A stretch of DNA of 64,000 nt from Thermoplasmata archaeon (GTDB lineage Archaea; Thermoplasmatota; Thermoplasmata; Lutacidiplasmatales; UBA184). Numbering within the stretch: position 1 is the stretch's first letter; every line of letters starts with the position of its first letter. Below are positions 31,310 to 38,842 of this stretch, piece after piece. Made by a program: the position numbers and the translations under genes. The stretch covers positions 62,001-126,000 of the forward strand of contig JAGWLG010000001.1 in the NCBI GenBank assembly GCA_028864975.1, in the 5' to 3' direction. Under the pieces are notes generated by a model that worked only from the letters and a program-made list of their open reading frames with translations, made no database searches and was not told where the DNA came from.

Positions 31310-32467
31310 CTACAGAGGGGCGTTCGGGAGCTGGGCGACCTTCTGCGGTGGGCTCGCGAGTCGGGCGTCGGCGTCGACGTTCAGGCGGCCGGTGTACTGC
31401 ACCACCCCATCGACCCGGGCCTTCCGACCGATGTCCACGTCGCGGGCGTAGATGTTCCGGACGACGGTCTTGCGCTCGAGCCGGACCTCCTCTCCCCAGA
31501 TGTCCTCCGCCTCGGCCTCGTCATCGAGGGTGACAGTTCCACCGATCAAAGGCCCCCGCACTCGGGAGTCTTCGCCGACGTCGATGCGGGGGGCCTTGAG
31601 CCCGCCCCGAGTCTCGATGCTCCCGCCGACATCCACGCGCTCCTTCGCAACACCGTGGTCCGCCGTGAGCTTGCCCCCGACCTCCAAGCGGGTGGCCAGG
31701 ATCTCCTTCGTCACCTCGAGCTTGCCTCCGACCTCGATATCTCCACACTCCAGGGCATCGCTCCGCAGCAGTCCTCCTACCTCGATCTGCGGGCATCGGA
31801 GACGGCCCTTCACGCTCCCCATGCCCCCCACCTCAAGGGACCGGGAGAGCGTCAGGTCGCCGCCCGCGTCCAGGGCCCCTCCGACCTCAAGACGGTCGCC
31901 TTGCGCCGAACCCTGCAGGGAGATCTTCCCTCCAGCTTCGAGGCTCCCGAAGGTGAGGGGCCCCCGGACCTCGAGGATCCCCCCGACCTCGACCTGCAGC
32001 TGGACCTTGCCCCCCATGAGGACGATACGGCCTCCGACCTCGATGCTCTCCGCTTCCAGGGGCCCGCGCAGGTCGATCGAACCTCCCGCCTCCAGCGTCC
32101 GGACCGTGGTCGCTCCGTTCACCTCGAGGCGTCCCCCGAGCTCGGCGCGGTCGGCCTGCAGATTCCCTCCCACCACGAGCGAGCGTCCGACCTCGACCTC
32201 CCGGGCCGATAGGTTGCGCGCGACCCGGATCGACCCGTGGGACGACTCTACTCGGCCAGAGGCCGTCAGGTCCCCTTGGACCTGAAGGGCACCGCGCCGC
32301 AGCATGAGCGAGGCGCAGGAGAGGCTCCCCTCGACCGCGGCATCTCCTTCGAAGGCCACCTCGCCGCTGACCTGGATCCCCTCGGGCCCCTCTGGAACGA
32401 GGACATCTCCGTGCTCGACCTTCAGGTCCCCGGCGACCTTCCCCACTCGAATCGTTCTGCCCCGCAT
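31310..32467 (-). CDS. Bactofilin-like beta-solenoid protein with repeated EVGG motifs
   Basis: The 385-residue protein is built almost entirely of short turns. A unit of about 18 to 20 residues ending in EVGGxL, EAGGxI or DVGGSI repeats over a dozen times from about residue 90 to 300 (RLEVGGALDAGG, SLEVGGMGSVKG, QIEVGGLLRSD, DIEVGGKLEVT and so on). It is the pattern of a right-handed beta-helix such as bactofilins and other polymer-forming cytoskeletal proteins. There is no signal peptide or TM, so it should be a cytosolic filament or scaffold. The C-terminus (VQYTGRLNVDADARL) keeps a bactofilin-like ring. The start ATG 32467 begins with a strand pattern at once. Assignment rests on repeat pattern only. 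Confidence 0.72.
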   Translation of the reverse strand: MRGRTIRVGKVAGDLKVEHGDVLVPEGPEGIQVSGEVAFEGDAAVEGSLSCASLMLRRGALQVQGDLTASGRVESSHGSIRVARNLSAREVEVGRSLVVGGNLQADRAELGGRLEVNGATTVRTLEAGGSIDLRGPLEAESIEVGGRIVLMGGKVQLQVEVGGILEVRGPLTFGSLEAGGKISLQGSAQGDRLEVGGALDAGGDLTLSRSLEVGGMGSVKGRLRCPQIEVGGLLRSDALECGDIEVGGKLEVTKEILATRLEVGGKLTADHGVAKERVDVGGSIETRGGLKAPRIDVGEDSRVRGPLIGGTVTLDDEAEAEDIWGEEVRLERKTVVRNIYARDVDIGRKARVDGVVQYTGRLNVDADARLASPPQKVAQLPNAPL

Positions 32468-32606
32468 TTTCGGCGCTCCTCCTCGTCTCCTCGATCGGGG
32501 GACGGGTTCCGTCCCTTAACTACCCCGCTCACGAGGCGAACTAACAACCGGTGTGTAGCGGCCTTGAGCATGAGCTAAGAATGCCCAACTCTTCGGACAC
32601 TCTGCC

Positions 32607-33581
32607 ATGAGGAATGGAGGGGGCGAAGCGGTCCTCGAGGCACGGGACCTGACGAAGGTCTATGCCCCGCGTCGCGGGCAGCCCCCGGTCCACGCGAACC
32701 GGGGGATCTCCCTGACGGTCCACAAGGGCGAGGTGGTCGCGGTCCTCGGCCCCAACGGCGCAGGGAAGAGCACCTTCCTCCGGCAGGTCGCCGGCCAGCT
32801 GCTTCCGACCTCGGGAACGGTCCGCGTCTGCGGTATCGATGTGATCGCATCGCCGCTCGCCGCGAAGCGCTGCATGTCCGTCATTCCCCAGGAGTGTTCT
32901 CCTTACGACTCGCTCACCGTCGAAGAGCACGTCCGCTACTTCGGGATCATCAAAGGGATGGACCCGCGCACCGCCCCGGGGGAGACGTCCCGACTGCTTT
33001 CGGAGGTCGGCCTGACCGAACACCGGACCAAGCTCATTCGCGAGCTCTCCGGAGGGCTCAAGCGCCGAGTGTTGATCGCGCTCGCCCTGGCCGGCCCCGG
33101 CAACCAGCTCCTCCTCTTGGATGAGCCGACCACGGGGCTCGACCCCGCCTCCCGCCGGACGGTCTGGAAGGTCATCGAGTCCCTGGCGGGGAAGGGGCGG
33201 GGGGTGCTGCTCACCACCCACTACATCGACGAAGCGGAGTACCTGGCGGACCGGATCGTGATCATCGCCCAGGGACGGATCTTGGCCGAGGGGAGCCCCC
33301 TCGAGATCCAGTCTCGCTCGGCGTCCAAGGGCCGCCTGGACATCTACGATGTGGACCTTCTGAGCGCGGCCGCGAAGGCGGAGCTCGACTCGCTCAAAGG
33401 CGTGTGGCCTGTGAGCTTCGCCCGGGAGGACCACCTGCGCCTCGCCGTTCCGGACCCGTTCTCCCCTGAGGCGGTCGCGCGTCTCCAAGGACTCTCGGGT
33501 CTCGGCGTGAAGGCGACGCTCGCTCCCGCGTCGCTCGAGGACGCCTACCTCACCATCGCGGGGGAGATGCCCGAGACATGA
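32607..33581 (+). CDS. ABC transporter ATP-binding protein (ABC-2 export type)
   Basis: The 324-residue ATPase has Walker A GPNGAGKST (about 49-57), the Q-loop IPQECSP, signature ELSGGLKRR, Walker B LLLLDEPTTGLDP and the H-loop TTHYIDEAEY. The C-terminal 90 residues form the extra domain common in drug or lipid exporters of the ABC-2 class (CcmA/NodI-like). The stop overlaps the start of the permease gene by ATGA. Together they form an exporter; the cargo is unknown. Confidence 0.93.
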   Translation: MRNGGGEAVLEARDLTKVYAPRRGQPPVHANRGISLTVHKGEVVAVLGPNGAGKSTFLRQVAGQLLPTSGTVRVCGIDVIASPLAAKRCMSVIPQECSPYDSLTVEEHVRYFGIIKGMDPRTAPGETSRLLSEVGLTEHRTKLIRELSGGLKRRVLIALALAGPGNQLLLLDEPTTGLDPASRRTVWKVIESLAGKGRGVLLTTHYIDEAEYLADRIVIIAQGRILAEGSPLEIQSRSASKGRLDIYDVDLLSAAAKAELDSLKGVWPVSFAREDHLRLAVPDPFSPEAVARLQGLSGLGVKATLAPASLEDAYLTIAGEMPET

Positions 33582-34312
33582 ACGGCGTGTTCACCCAGCT
33601 GCGCGCCTGCATGACGCAGTTCTTCAAGTCCGCGCAGCGAGAGCTCGGCCTCATCCTGGCCTTCTTCCTGCTCTTCCCGCTGGGATTCCTCTTCTTCCTG
33701 TCGATCCTGGTCCAGCCAAGCTTCCGCCCCCAGATCCTGGTGGGTTCGATCATGATGGAGGTGGCGCTCATCAACATCAACGTCCTCGCTCAGTCGGTCG
33801 CCCAGGACAAACAGAGCCACTTCTTCGACCTCTGGGTCTCGTTCCCCGTGAGCCCGCTCGTCTACGTCCTCGGGAACGCGCTTCCGTGGCTCCCCGTCTC
33901 GCTCCTCACCGCCGGGGTCACGCTGGCCATGGGGATCTACCTCTTCGGCATTTCCGTGGCCGTCGCCCCCCTCCTCCTGCTCGTCGCCCTGGTCCTGATC
34001 TGGAGCTCGACGACCGGCATCGGGTATCTCGTGGCCGTCTACGGGGGGAACCCCCGCCAGGTGAACATGCTCGCCCAGTTCGTGGGTATCGTGATGACCT
34101 TCTTCGCGCCAATCTACTACCCTGTCACCGCCTTGCCCCTCGCGGCCCAGTACGTGGCCTACGCCTGGCCCCTCACGTGGGGGGCCATCCTCCTGAAGGC
34201 CCTCTTCGCTTCGAACCTCACCCAGGCCGCGATCGCGATCCTCGTGCTCTCGCTCTACACCGCGGCAGGGTATGCCCTGATCGCGCTCGGGCTGCGCTGG
34301 CGCGCCAAGTGA
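33578..34312 (+). CDS. ABC-2 type permease
   Basis: The 244-residue membrane protein has six TM helices starting at LGLILAFFLLFPLGFLFFLSIL and ends at ALYTAAGYALIALGLRW-like helix 6. The segment VAQDKQSHFFDLWVSFPVSPLVYVLGNAL corresponds to the conserved cytoplasmic loop of ABC-2 permeases. It is translationally coupled to the ATPase by ATGA overlap and needs it for function. Confidence 0.9.
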   Translation: MNGVFTQLRACMTQFFKSAQRELGLILAFFLLFPLGFLFFLSILVQPSFRPQILVGSIMMEVALININVLAQSVAQDKQSHFFDLWVSFPVSPLVYVLGNALPWLPVSLLTAGVTLAMGIYLFGISVAVAPLLLLVALVLIWSSTTGIGYLVAVYGGNPRQVNMLAQFVGIVMTFFAPIYYPVTALPLAAQYVAYAWPLTWGAILLKALFASNLTQAAIAILVLSLYTAAGYALIALGLRWRAK

Positions 34313-34330
34313 GCGTACTGGGGGACTCCG

Positions 34331-35008
34331 CTAAAGGAGGGGTCCGCTCACGCTGACCGTGTAGGGGATCTTCGAGCCGCTCTGGTACCCGCTCAGGATG
34401 GCGCCGACGACCGAGTAGGTCCCAGTAGTCGTAGTGGTGAAGGTGCAGCTTCCCGAGGCGGCCCCGGTGCTCGCCGCGGGGCTCGAGCAGGTGATGTTCG
34501 AGTAGGTCTGCAGGTCGTGATAGCAGCTCCCCAGGAGGGTACACGCGCCCTGGATCACCACGATGCCCCCCATGGCGGTCGAGGGAGTGGTGCTCCAAGA
34601 GATGACCACCGAGCCCGAGGCGCTCAGGTTGAACTGGCTCTCACCGATCCCCTGTCCGCTCTGGCCGTTGGAGAACGTGTACACGGTGCCGGACGTGGAG
34701 CCCCGGCCCAACGGGACCAGGAAGAGTACCAGGAGCGCGACGACCGCCACCACGGCGACGACCACGACCGCGGCGATCTTCTTTCGGCTCTTCTTAGGAG
34801 GCGGTTGCCCCATGGGGGGGTACCCGGGGTAGCCCTGCGGTGGGTACCCCTGGGGGGGATACCCGTAGTCCTGTCCTCCGTACTGCGGGCCGGGGCCATA
34901 GGCGGGCGCGTAGCCCTGGCCACCGGACGGGTCGTAGTAGCCCGGCGGCGCGTAGGGGTCCCCCGTCGGGGGATCGCCGGCCAATTCAGCGCCCTCCGCC
35001 CAGGGCAT
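34331..35008 (-). CDS. Membrane-anchored extracellular protein with Gly/Pro/Tyr-rich cytoplasmic arm
   Basis: The 225-residue product has a Pro/Gly/Tyr-rich N-terminal arm (about 1-72) with a repeated PPQGY unit, a basic stop (KKSRKK), one TM segment (IAAVVVVAVVAVVALLVLFLV) and a beta-rich outer domain of about 125 residues. That domain contains two disulphide-capable cysteine pairs and sites such as NLSASG and NITCSS. It overlaps the 3' end of the upstream gene by 23 nt, so the two are likely cotranscribed. Function unknown. Confidence 0.8.
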   Translation of the reverse strand: MPWAEGAELAGDPPTGDPYAPPGYYDPSGGQGYAPAYGPGPQYGGQDYGYPPQGYPPQGYPGYPPMGQPPPKKSRKKIAAVVVVAVVAVVALLVLFLVPLGRGSTSGTVYTFSNGQSGQGIGESQFNLSASGSVVISWSTTPSTAMGGIVVIQGACTLLGSCYHDLQTYSNITCSSPAASTGAASGSCTFTTTTTGTYSVVGAILSGYQSGSKIPYTVSVSGPLL

Positions 35009-35408
35009 CCTTCTGCTCGAACTCCGCCTTGCGGAAGAAGGAACGGGAGAACCCCAGGAGCATGACCCCGACGCTGATCAGGATCACTCCGTAGCCGATC
35101 ATGTCGAAGATCCCCTGGAGGGCGCTCTGGCTGCAGCTGTTGCTGGTGTAGGCGCACCCCATGTACTGGAGCCAGAAGGTCCCCTCGAGGATGCCGCCCA
35201 CCCCGGCAATCACCGACCCCAGGAGGCCGAAGAGGAAGGCGAGCATCGCCTTCTTCCCCCGTCCGGACCCGGGCGAGGCATAGGCGGCAGCGGGTGCGGC
35301 GTAGGGGGCCCGGGCGGGCCATCCCTGCGCCCCCCCTCCGTAACCGGGTTGTTGGGCGTAGCCTCCTTGCGTGGCGTACGCTTCCTGGGGGTATTGCGCT
35401 GCGGCCAT
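34986..35408 (-). CDS. Small two- or three-TM protein with Gln/Tyr/Ala-rich N-terminus
   Basis: The 140-residue product starts with a low-complexity arm (AQYPQEAYATQGGYAQQPGY), then has a TM (AMLAFLFGLLGSVIAGVGGIL), a short outer loop with two cysteines (GCAYTSNSCSQ) and a second TM (MIGYGVILISVGVMLLGF), ending in a charged tail. ATG 35408 follows GGAG by two bases. An in-frame ATG at 35423 lies 25 nt from a TCAAATAG TATA-like element and could be a leaderless start. Function unknown. Confidence 0.75.
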   Translation of the reverse strand: MAAAQYPQEAYATQGGYAQQPGYGGGAQGWPARAPYAAPAAAYASPGSGRGKKAMLAFLFGLLGSVIAGVGGILEGTFWLQYMGCAYTSNSCSQSALQGIFDMIGYGVILISVGVMLLGFSRSFFRKAEFEQKDALGGGR

Positions 35409-35579
35409 TACTCCGATCCTCATCGAACGCACGGTTCTCACGCTATTTGAATCGATTCCAGCATCGGCGAGGGGTCCGGTGCCATCGGAGTTTCGCTTGG
35501 TCTGCGCCGGCGAACGACGGCCTTGCGCGGCTTCACGAACCCGTGGAGGGGACGGTGGCAAGGGTAGATATGTATATGT

Positions 35580-35595
35580 ATATTCATATGAATAT
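35580..35595. promoter_or_regulatory. 16-bp perfect palindrome at the vapB promoter (putative operator)
   Basis: ATATTCATATGAATAT is a perfect palindrome ending 9 nt before the ATG of the antitoxin-like gene, next to the TATA-like run TGTATATGTATA at 35571-35582. This is the expected position for autoregulation by a VapB-type antitoxin; binding is inference. Confidence 0.6.
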
Positions 35596-35604
35596 CGCAC
35601 CACT

Positions 35605-35826
35605 ATGACCTCCAAGACCCTGATGATCCGACGGCCGGTCTACGACGCCCTCCGAGAAGAGAAGCGGAAGGGGGAGAGCTTCTCGAAGGTGATCGAGCGG
35701 CTTCTCTCGCGGCGCCACGCTCTGGAGTCGCTCTTCGGGATCTGGGGGGTCGGCCGCCGCCGAGGACCCCGCTCTGGTGCGGCGAAGGCGTCGGCCCGAA
35801 GGCGGGCCGCGGGAGGGCGGCTGTGA
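35605..35826 (+). CDS. vapB: VapB-like antitoxin (DUF217 type)
   Basis: The 73-residue protein begins MTSKTLMIRRPVYDALREEK and continues RKGESFSKVIERLLS, the pattern of archaeal DUF217/VapB antitoxins: a short beta strand followed by two helices of a ribbon-helix-helix-like DNA-binding part. The basic, Ala/Arg/Gly-rich C-terminus would wrap the toxin. A TATA run about 28 nt upstream makes the mRNA nearly leaderless. The stop overlaps the next gene (GTGA). Confidence 0.78.
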   Translation: MTSKTLMIRRPVYDALREEKRKGESFSKVIERLLSRRHALESLFGIWGVGRRRGPRSGAAKASARRRAAGGRL

Positions 35827-36269
35827 AGTGCCTGGACACTCCCCTGCTCGAGGACCTGTTGATGGGCCGTCCGTCCTCGAGAAGGTGGATGGGCGCCCTC
35901 AAAGGGAGCGCCGAGCTCGCGACGACCGAGGTCAACCTGTTCGAGCTGACCCTTGTGGCGTTGAGGGGCCCTCGTCGGACGTGGACCCCCCGGCTCCGCT
36001 CTCTCGAGGAGGTGCGCAGGGCGCTCACCCTCCTCCCCCTCGATGCCGAGGCTTCCCGGAGGGCTGCCGGTATCCTTCAGCGGGGTCGAGGTGCTGCCGG
36101 GGGTCTCCTCCCCCTGGTCGTAGGGGTCTGCCTTGCCCATGGGGTGGGGGAGCTCTATACGACCCGGCAGCGGAAGGTGCCGAGAAATGTGGCCCCGCTC
36201 AGGATCGTCCATGTCGGACATTCGAACCCCGTTTCCCCGACAAAGAGGGCCCGTACTGCTGACCTGTGA
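35823..36269 (+). CDS. vapC: PIN-domain (VapC-like) protein with incomplete active site
   Basis: The 148-residue product is placed and sized as a VapC toxin. The first acidic residue (KCLDTPLLEDLL, Asp5) and the second (TTEVNLFELTLV, Glu) are present. The third, normally in a G-D-A-L-I-A-A block, is replaced by GGLLPLVVGVCLAHG, and the fourth region reads ELYTTRQRKVP without Asp. The catalytic metal site therefore looks half lost, so the protein may be an inactive or regulatory PIN protein. GTG start, coupled to vapB. Confidence 0.65.
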   Translation: MKCLDTPLLEDLLMGRPSSRRWMGALKGSAELATTEVNLFELTLVALRGPRRTWTPRLRSLEEVRRALTLLPLDAEASRRAAGILQRGRGAAGGLLPLVVGVCLAHGVGELYTTRQRKVPRNVAPLRIVHVGHSNPVSPTKRARTADL

Positions 36270-36842
36270 CCCCCCTCTGAGGGCCATTTGTCATACATTC
36301 TATCTTCAGTAAAGCATGTATCGTTACTATATGTCTGTGGAAAGCATTCGCTGTAGTTCTTAGGGGTCCAATTGCCGTATAACTGCTGTTATACGGACCC
36401 TCGAGGGGGGCGTGAAGAAAGGGGGGTTTGGCCCTTGGGAGGCTCCTGCCTACGTGCGACCGCCCGTTCGGGGCTGGGAGGGGCCTTTCTGTCGTTCCTC
36501 CTCGAGGATCCTCTCATTGAGTTACGGTCAATGCTTGTCTGTATCTCACTGTAGCGGTCCATACGTTTCTCAGGAGCGTATTTTCCGTGCATGTGAGCAG
36601 ATCAGGGTTCCGGGCCGGGAAAAGTATTTTTGTGATATATTGTTGCCTTCTAATAATATAAATCAATAAAACAAAAACGGCAACTCGTTGACGCGTGAAC
36701 GAATTCGACCGGACGTCGCCCACCGCCCCTCCTACCCACCTCTTCGTCCCGGTTCACCCGGGGCGGGGTCGAGCAATTGCATTCAAATCCGTGCGAGCGC
36801 TCGGACCCGCGTGCGGTACGAGGCGGTCGTGCGCACGCTCCG
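36270..36842. other. AT-rich non-coding island with inverted repeats
   Basis: This 573-bp spacer holds no convincing gene. Its composition is sharply lower in GC than the flanks, notably 36290-36400 and 36500-36690. It contains the perfect hairpin at 36375-36396. GTTGCC (36642-36647) and GGCAAC (36679-36684) flank a nearly pure A/T stretch (TAATAATATAAATCAATAAAAC), and ATACG/CGTAT flank 11 nt near 36560-36580. It could be a promoter region for the glycan locus, a non-coding RNA gene, an unwinding element or foreign DNA; the sequence alone does not decide. Confidence 0.6.
36375..36396. repeat. Perfect 9-bp inverted repeat with 4-nt loop
   Basis: CCGTATAAC and GTTATACGG flank TGCT. An overlapping alternative pairing of GGGTCC (36364-36369) with GGACCC (36395-36400) is possible, as in a switching hairpin or terminator. 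Confidence 0.7.
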
Positions 36843-37793
36843 ATGACGCGGCGTGTGCTCTTTGTCCGGGACTCGACCCCGGTCTCGCCGGCCCACTACC
36901 TGCATCGGGCCCTCGAGGACGAGGGGGCGGACGTCTATCCGATCTACATCGACCGGTTCCGATGGAGCTACCAGTACGGCAATCGGCTTCCCGGACTTCG
37001 CTCTCAGTGGCCGGACCTCTACTATCAACCCTCTTTGGGGCCGCTACGACGCTGGGGCCGATTCGACCTGGTCCTGGTCTCGGACTGGCTCCGAGTGCCG
37101 GAGAAGGTGCTGCGCCTCGGGAAGCTCTCCGCTTTCTGGGCCTTCGACCCCGAGCTGAGGCCGGACAGCGCGTTCTACGACGGCCGCCATCGATACCGGG
37201 ACCTGCCTCCGTTCGACCTGATCTTCAACTCGCAGCCGACGCTCGGTGCGTGGCTCAAGGACGACTATCCCTCCTCGAAGGTGTACACGCTGCCTTTCGC
37301 GGCCCCCCGTCACCTCTACGCCGGCCTCCACGGAGCGAGGAGCCGCCCCAGCGGCTTCGTCGGGACCTTGAAGGCCGGGAAGCGCCTCTCGTTCCTCCGT
37401 GAGCTTGAGCGAAAGGTCCCTGGGTTCTACCTTCCCGAGGACCGGCTCTTCACCCCTTGGGAGTACGCGACGGAGATGTCGACCCTACGCGCCTCCGTCA
37501 ACCTCTCCGAGAACCACGAGGTTGCCATCCGCGCCTTCGAGGCGGTGGCGGCAGGCTGCATCCTGGTCCAGGACCAGGTCGCCGACCTCGAGACCTTGCT
37601 GGGGGACGAGCTCTACCGCATCGGGGTCGTAACGTTCCAGGAGCAGGACCGGGCCCCCGAAGCCATCAGGACCGCTGTGGGGCGGAGTGCGTCCGACCCG
37701 ACCGTGCATGACCGCATCCGAGCGCTCGCGCTCCGGGACCACTCCTACCACGCCCGCGCTAGGGAGATCCTTCGTCGCTCGGGACTTTCGTAG
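36843..37793 (+). CDS. Glycosyltransferase, CgeB/GT4-like
   Basis: The 316-residue protein has two Rossmann-like halves. Visible features are RRVLFVRDSTPVSPAHYLHRAL at the N-terminus, the middle GFVGTLKAGKRLSFLREL, and LRASVNLSENHEVAIRAFEAVAAGCILVQDQ, which is the E-x7-E-type sugar-nucleotide region of GT-B enzymes, in the form seen in CgeB-like proteins with a conserved AFEAxAxG block. Soluble. ATG 36843 was chosen over an earlier in-frame ATG because the preceding 22 residues are not protein-like. It opens the surface-glycan locus after the AT-rich island. Donor and acceptor unknown. Confidence 0.85.
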   Translation: MTRRVLFVRDSTPVSPAHYLHRALEDEGADVYPIYIDRFRWSYQYGNRLPGLRSQWPDLYYQPSLGPLRRWGRFDLVLVSDWLRVPEKVLRLGKLSAFWAFDPELRPDSAFYDGRHRYRDLPPFDLIFNSQPTLGAWLKDDYPSSKVYTLPFAAPRHLYAGLHGARSRPSGFVGTLKAGKRLSFLRELERKVPGFYLPEDRLFTPWEYATEMSTLRASVNLSENHEVAIRAFEAVAAGCILVQDQVADLETLLGDELYRIGVVTFQEQDRAPEAIRTAVGRSASDPTVHDRIRALALRDHSYHARAREILRRSGLS

Positions 37794-37798
37794 CGAGC

Positions 37799-38842
37799 TT
37801 ATCCGAGCTTCCGGTAGAGGCCGGAGAGCTCCCTCCCCACGAACTCGTCCGAGTACGGGCGGAGCACCTCCGGGCTCGGGGTGAAGTCCCCCTCGGAGAG
37901 GGCGCTCTCGATGGCGCCAGCGAGCCGCTCGACCATTTTGGGATCCTCTCCCCCCTCGAGCACCCTGCGGCAGTCGTACCGATAGTAGTGGACCCCGTTG
38001 GCATGCCCGTAGTCCTTGGTGAAGTTGAGCACCTCGGGCACGACGATCCGCGTCCCTCGTGCATAGGCGTCGAACACGGCGATCGGGAACCCCTCGTAAT
38101 AGCTCGAGTTCACGAACGCGTGGCTCGAACGGTAGAGCTCGTCCAGGCGCGCGAAGGGGACGGGGTACTCCGGCAGGTCCAGGTCATGGAGCCGACGTAC
38201 CTCCCGGAGCCAGCGGTCGATCTTGGAGTTCTCCTCGGTGTATTCGGGTTGACGATGCAACAGGAAGCAGACCTTTCGTCGTCCGGGGACCTTCAGGAGG
38301 GCCTCGAGGAACTTGGCGGGGCCTTTTCGAGGGTGGTTCCCTCCGACCCACAGAAGGTCGTAGGCCCGCTCCTTGCGACCGGCGGACGGAGCTTGAAGTG
38401 GCAGACGGATCAGGTGGGTCTTGCGATGGGCCCCCTCGCCCAGGAGCTCCCGGATCTCCTCCTGGATGGCCGGGTTGATGGCCACGATCGCCCGGGCCCT
38501 GGCCGCGGCACGGCGGTACCTCCAGGAGGTCCAGAGCCGGTCCATCGACCGTTGCGTCCGGTCGTAGAACGGGAAGAGGATGTGGTAGGTGACGACGTCA
38601 GCCCCACGGAATGCGACCTCGGGCTCCACGGCGTGGTAGAGATGATCCCGGTCGTAGGAGCGCGTCAGGAACTGGAATGCCGGCTTGACCCGCCCGCCCA
38701 GCCGCGCACCGTACCGCAGCCCGACCGGGAAGGTCTCCGCCTTCTCGCCCTGCGTGGCCAGCGCTCGTTGGTAGTACTTCGCGGCGTTGCTCATGCTGCT
38801 CGGATGCGTCCGCTCGAGGAAGGCGTAGCGGACCGTCCTCAC
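37799..38842 (-). CDS. Glycosyltransferase, GT-B fold
   Basis: The 347-residue product contains a middle strand-loop YDLLWVGGNHPRKGPAKFLEALL, typical of the second GT-B domain, and a late VNSSYYEGFPIAVFDAYARGTRIVVPEVLNF, the acidic E-G-F-P-I-A-V-F donor motif. The first domain includes DVVTYHILFPFYDRTQRS and ARAIVAINPAIQEEI. The GTG start overlaps the stop of the 38839 gene by GTGA. It converges on the 36843 gene with a 5-nt gap. A role in assembling a surface oligosaccharide is inferred from the neighbourhood. Confidence 0.85.
   Translation of the reverse strand: MRTVRYAFLERTHPSSMSNAAKYYQRALATQGEKAETFPVGLRYGARLGGRVKPAFQFLTRSYDRDHLYHAVEPEVAFRGADVVTYHILFPFYDRTQRSMDRLWTSWRYRRAAARARAIVAINPAIQEEIRELLGEGAHRKTHLIRLPLQAPSAGRKERAYDLLWVGGNHPRKGPAKFLEALLKVPGRRKVCFLLHRQPEYTEENSKIDRWLREVRRLHDLDLPEYPVPFARLDELYRSSHAFVNSSYYEGFPIAVFDAYARGTRIVVPEVLNFTKDYGHANGVHYYRYDCRRVLEGGEDPKMVERLAGAIESALSEGDFTPSPEVLRPYSDEFVGRELSGLYRKLG

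Noticed and set aside
31500..32200. Regular repeats that could be a DNA repeat array
   Set aside because: The periodicity is at the protein level (EVGG turns of the beta-solenoid) and the DNA units are diverged.
34800..34900. Short tandem repeats suggestive of a CRISPR or satellite
   Set aside because: They encode the PPQGY-type repeats of the 34331 protein in frame; there are no spacers.
36225..36270. tRNA-like T-arm (ATTCGAACC) at the end of the vapC-like gene
   Set aside because: Only four of five T-stem pairs form on the minus strand and no matching acceptor or anticodon arm is present.
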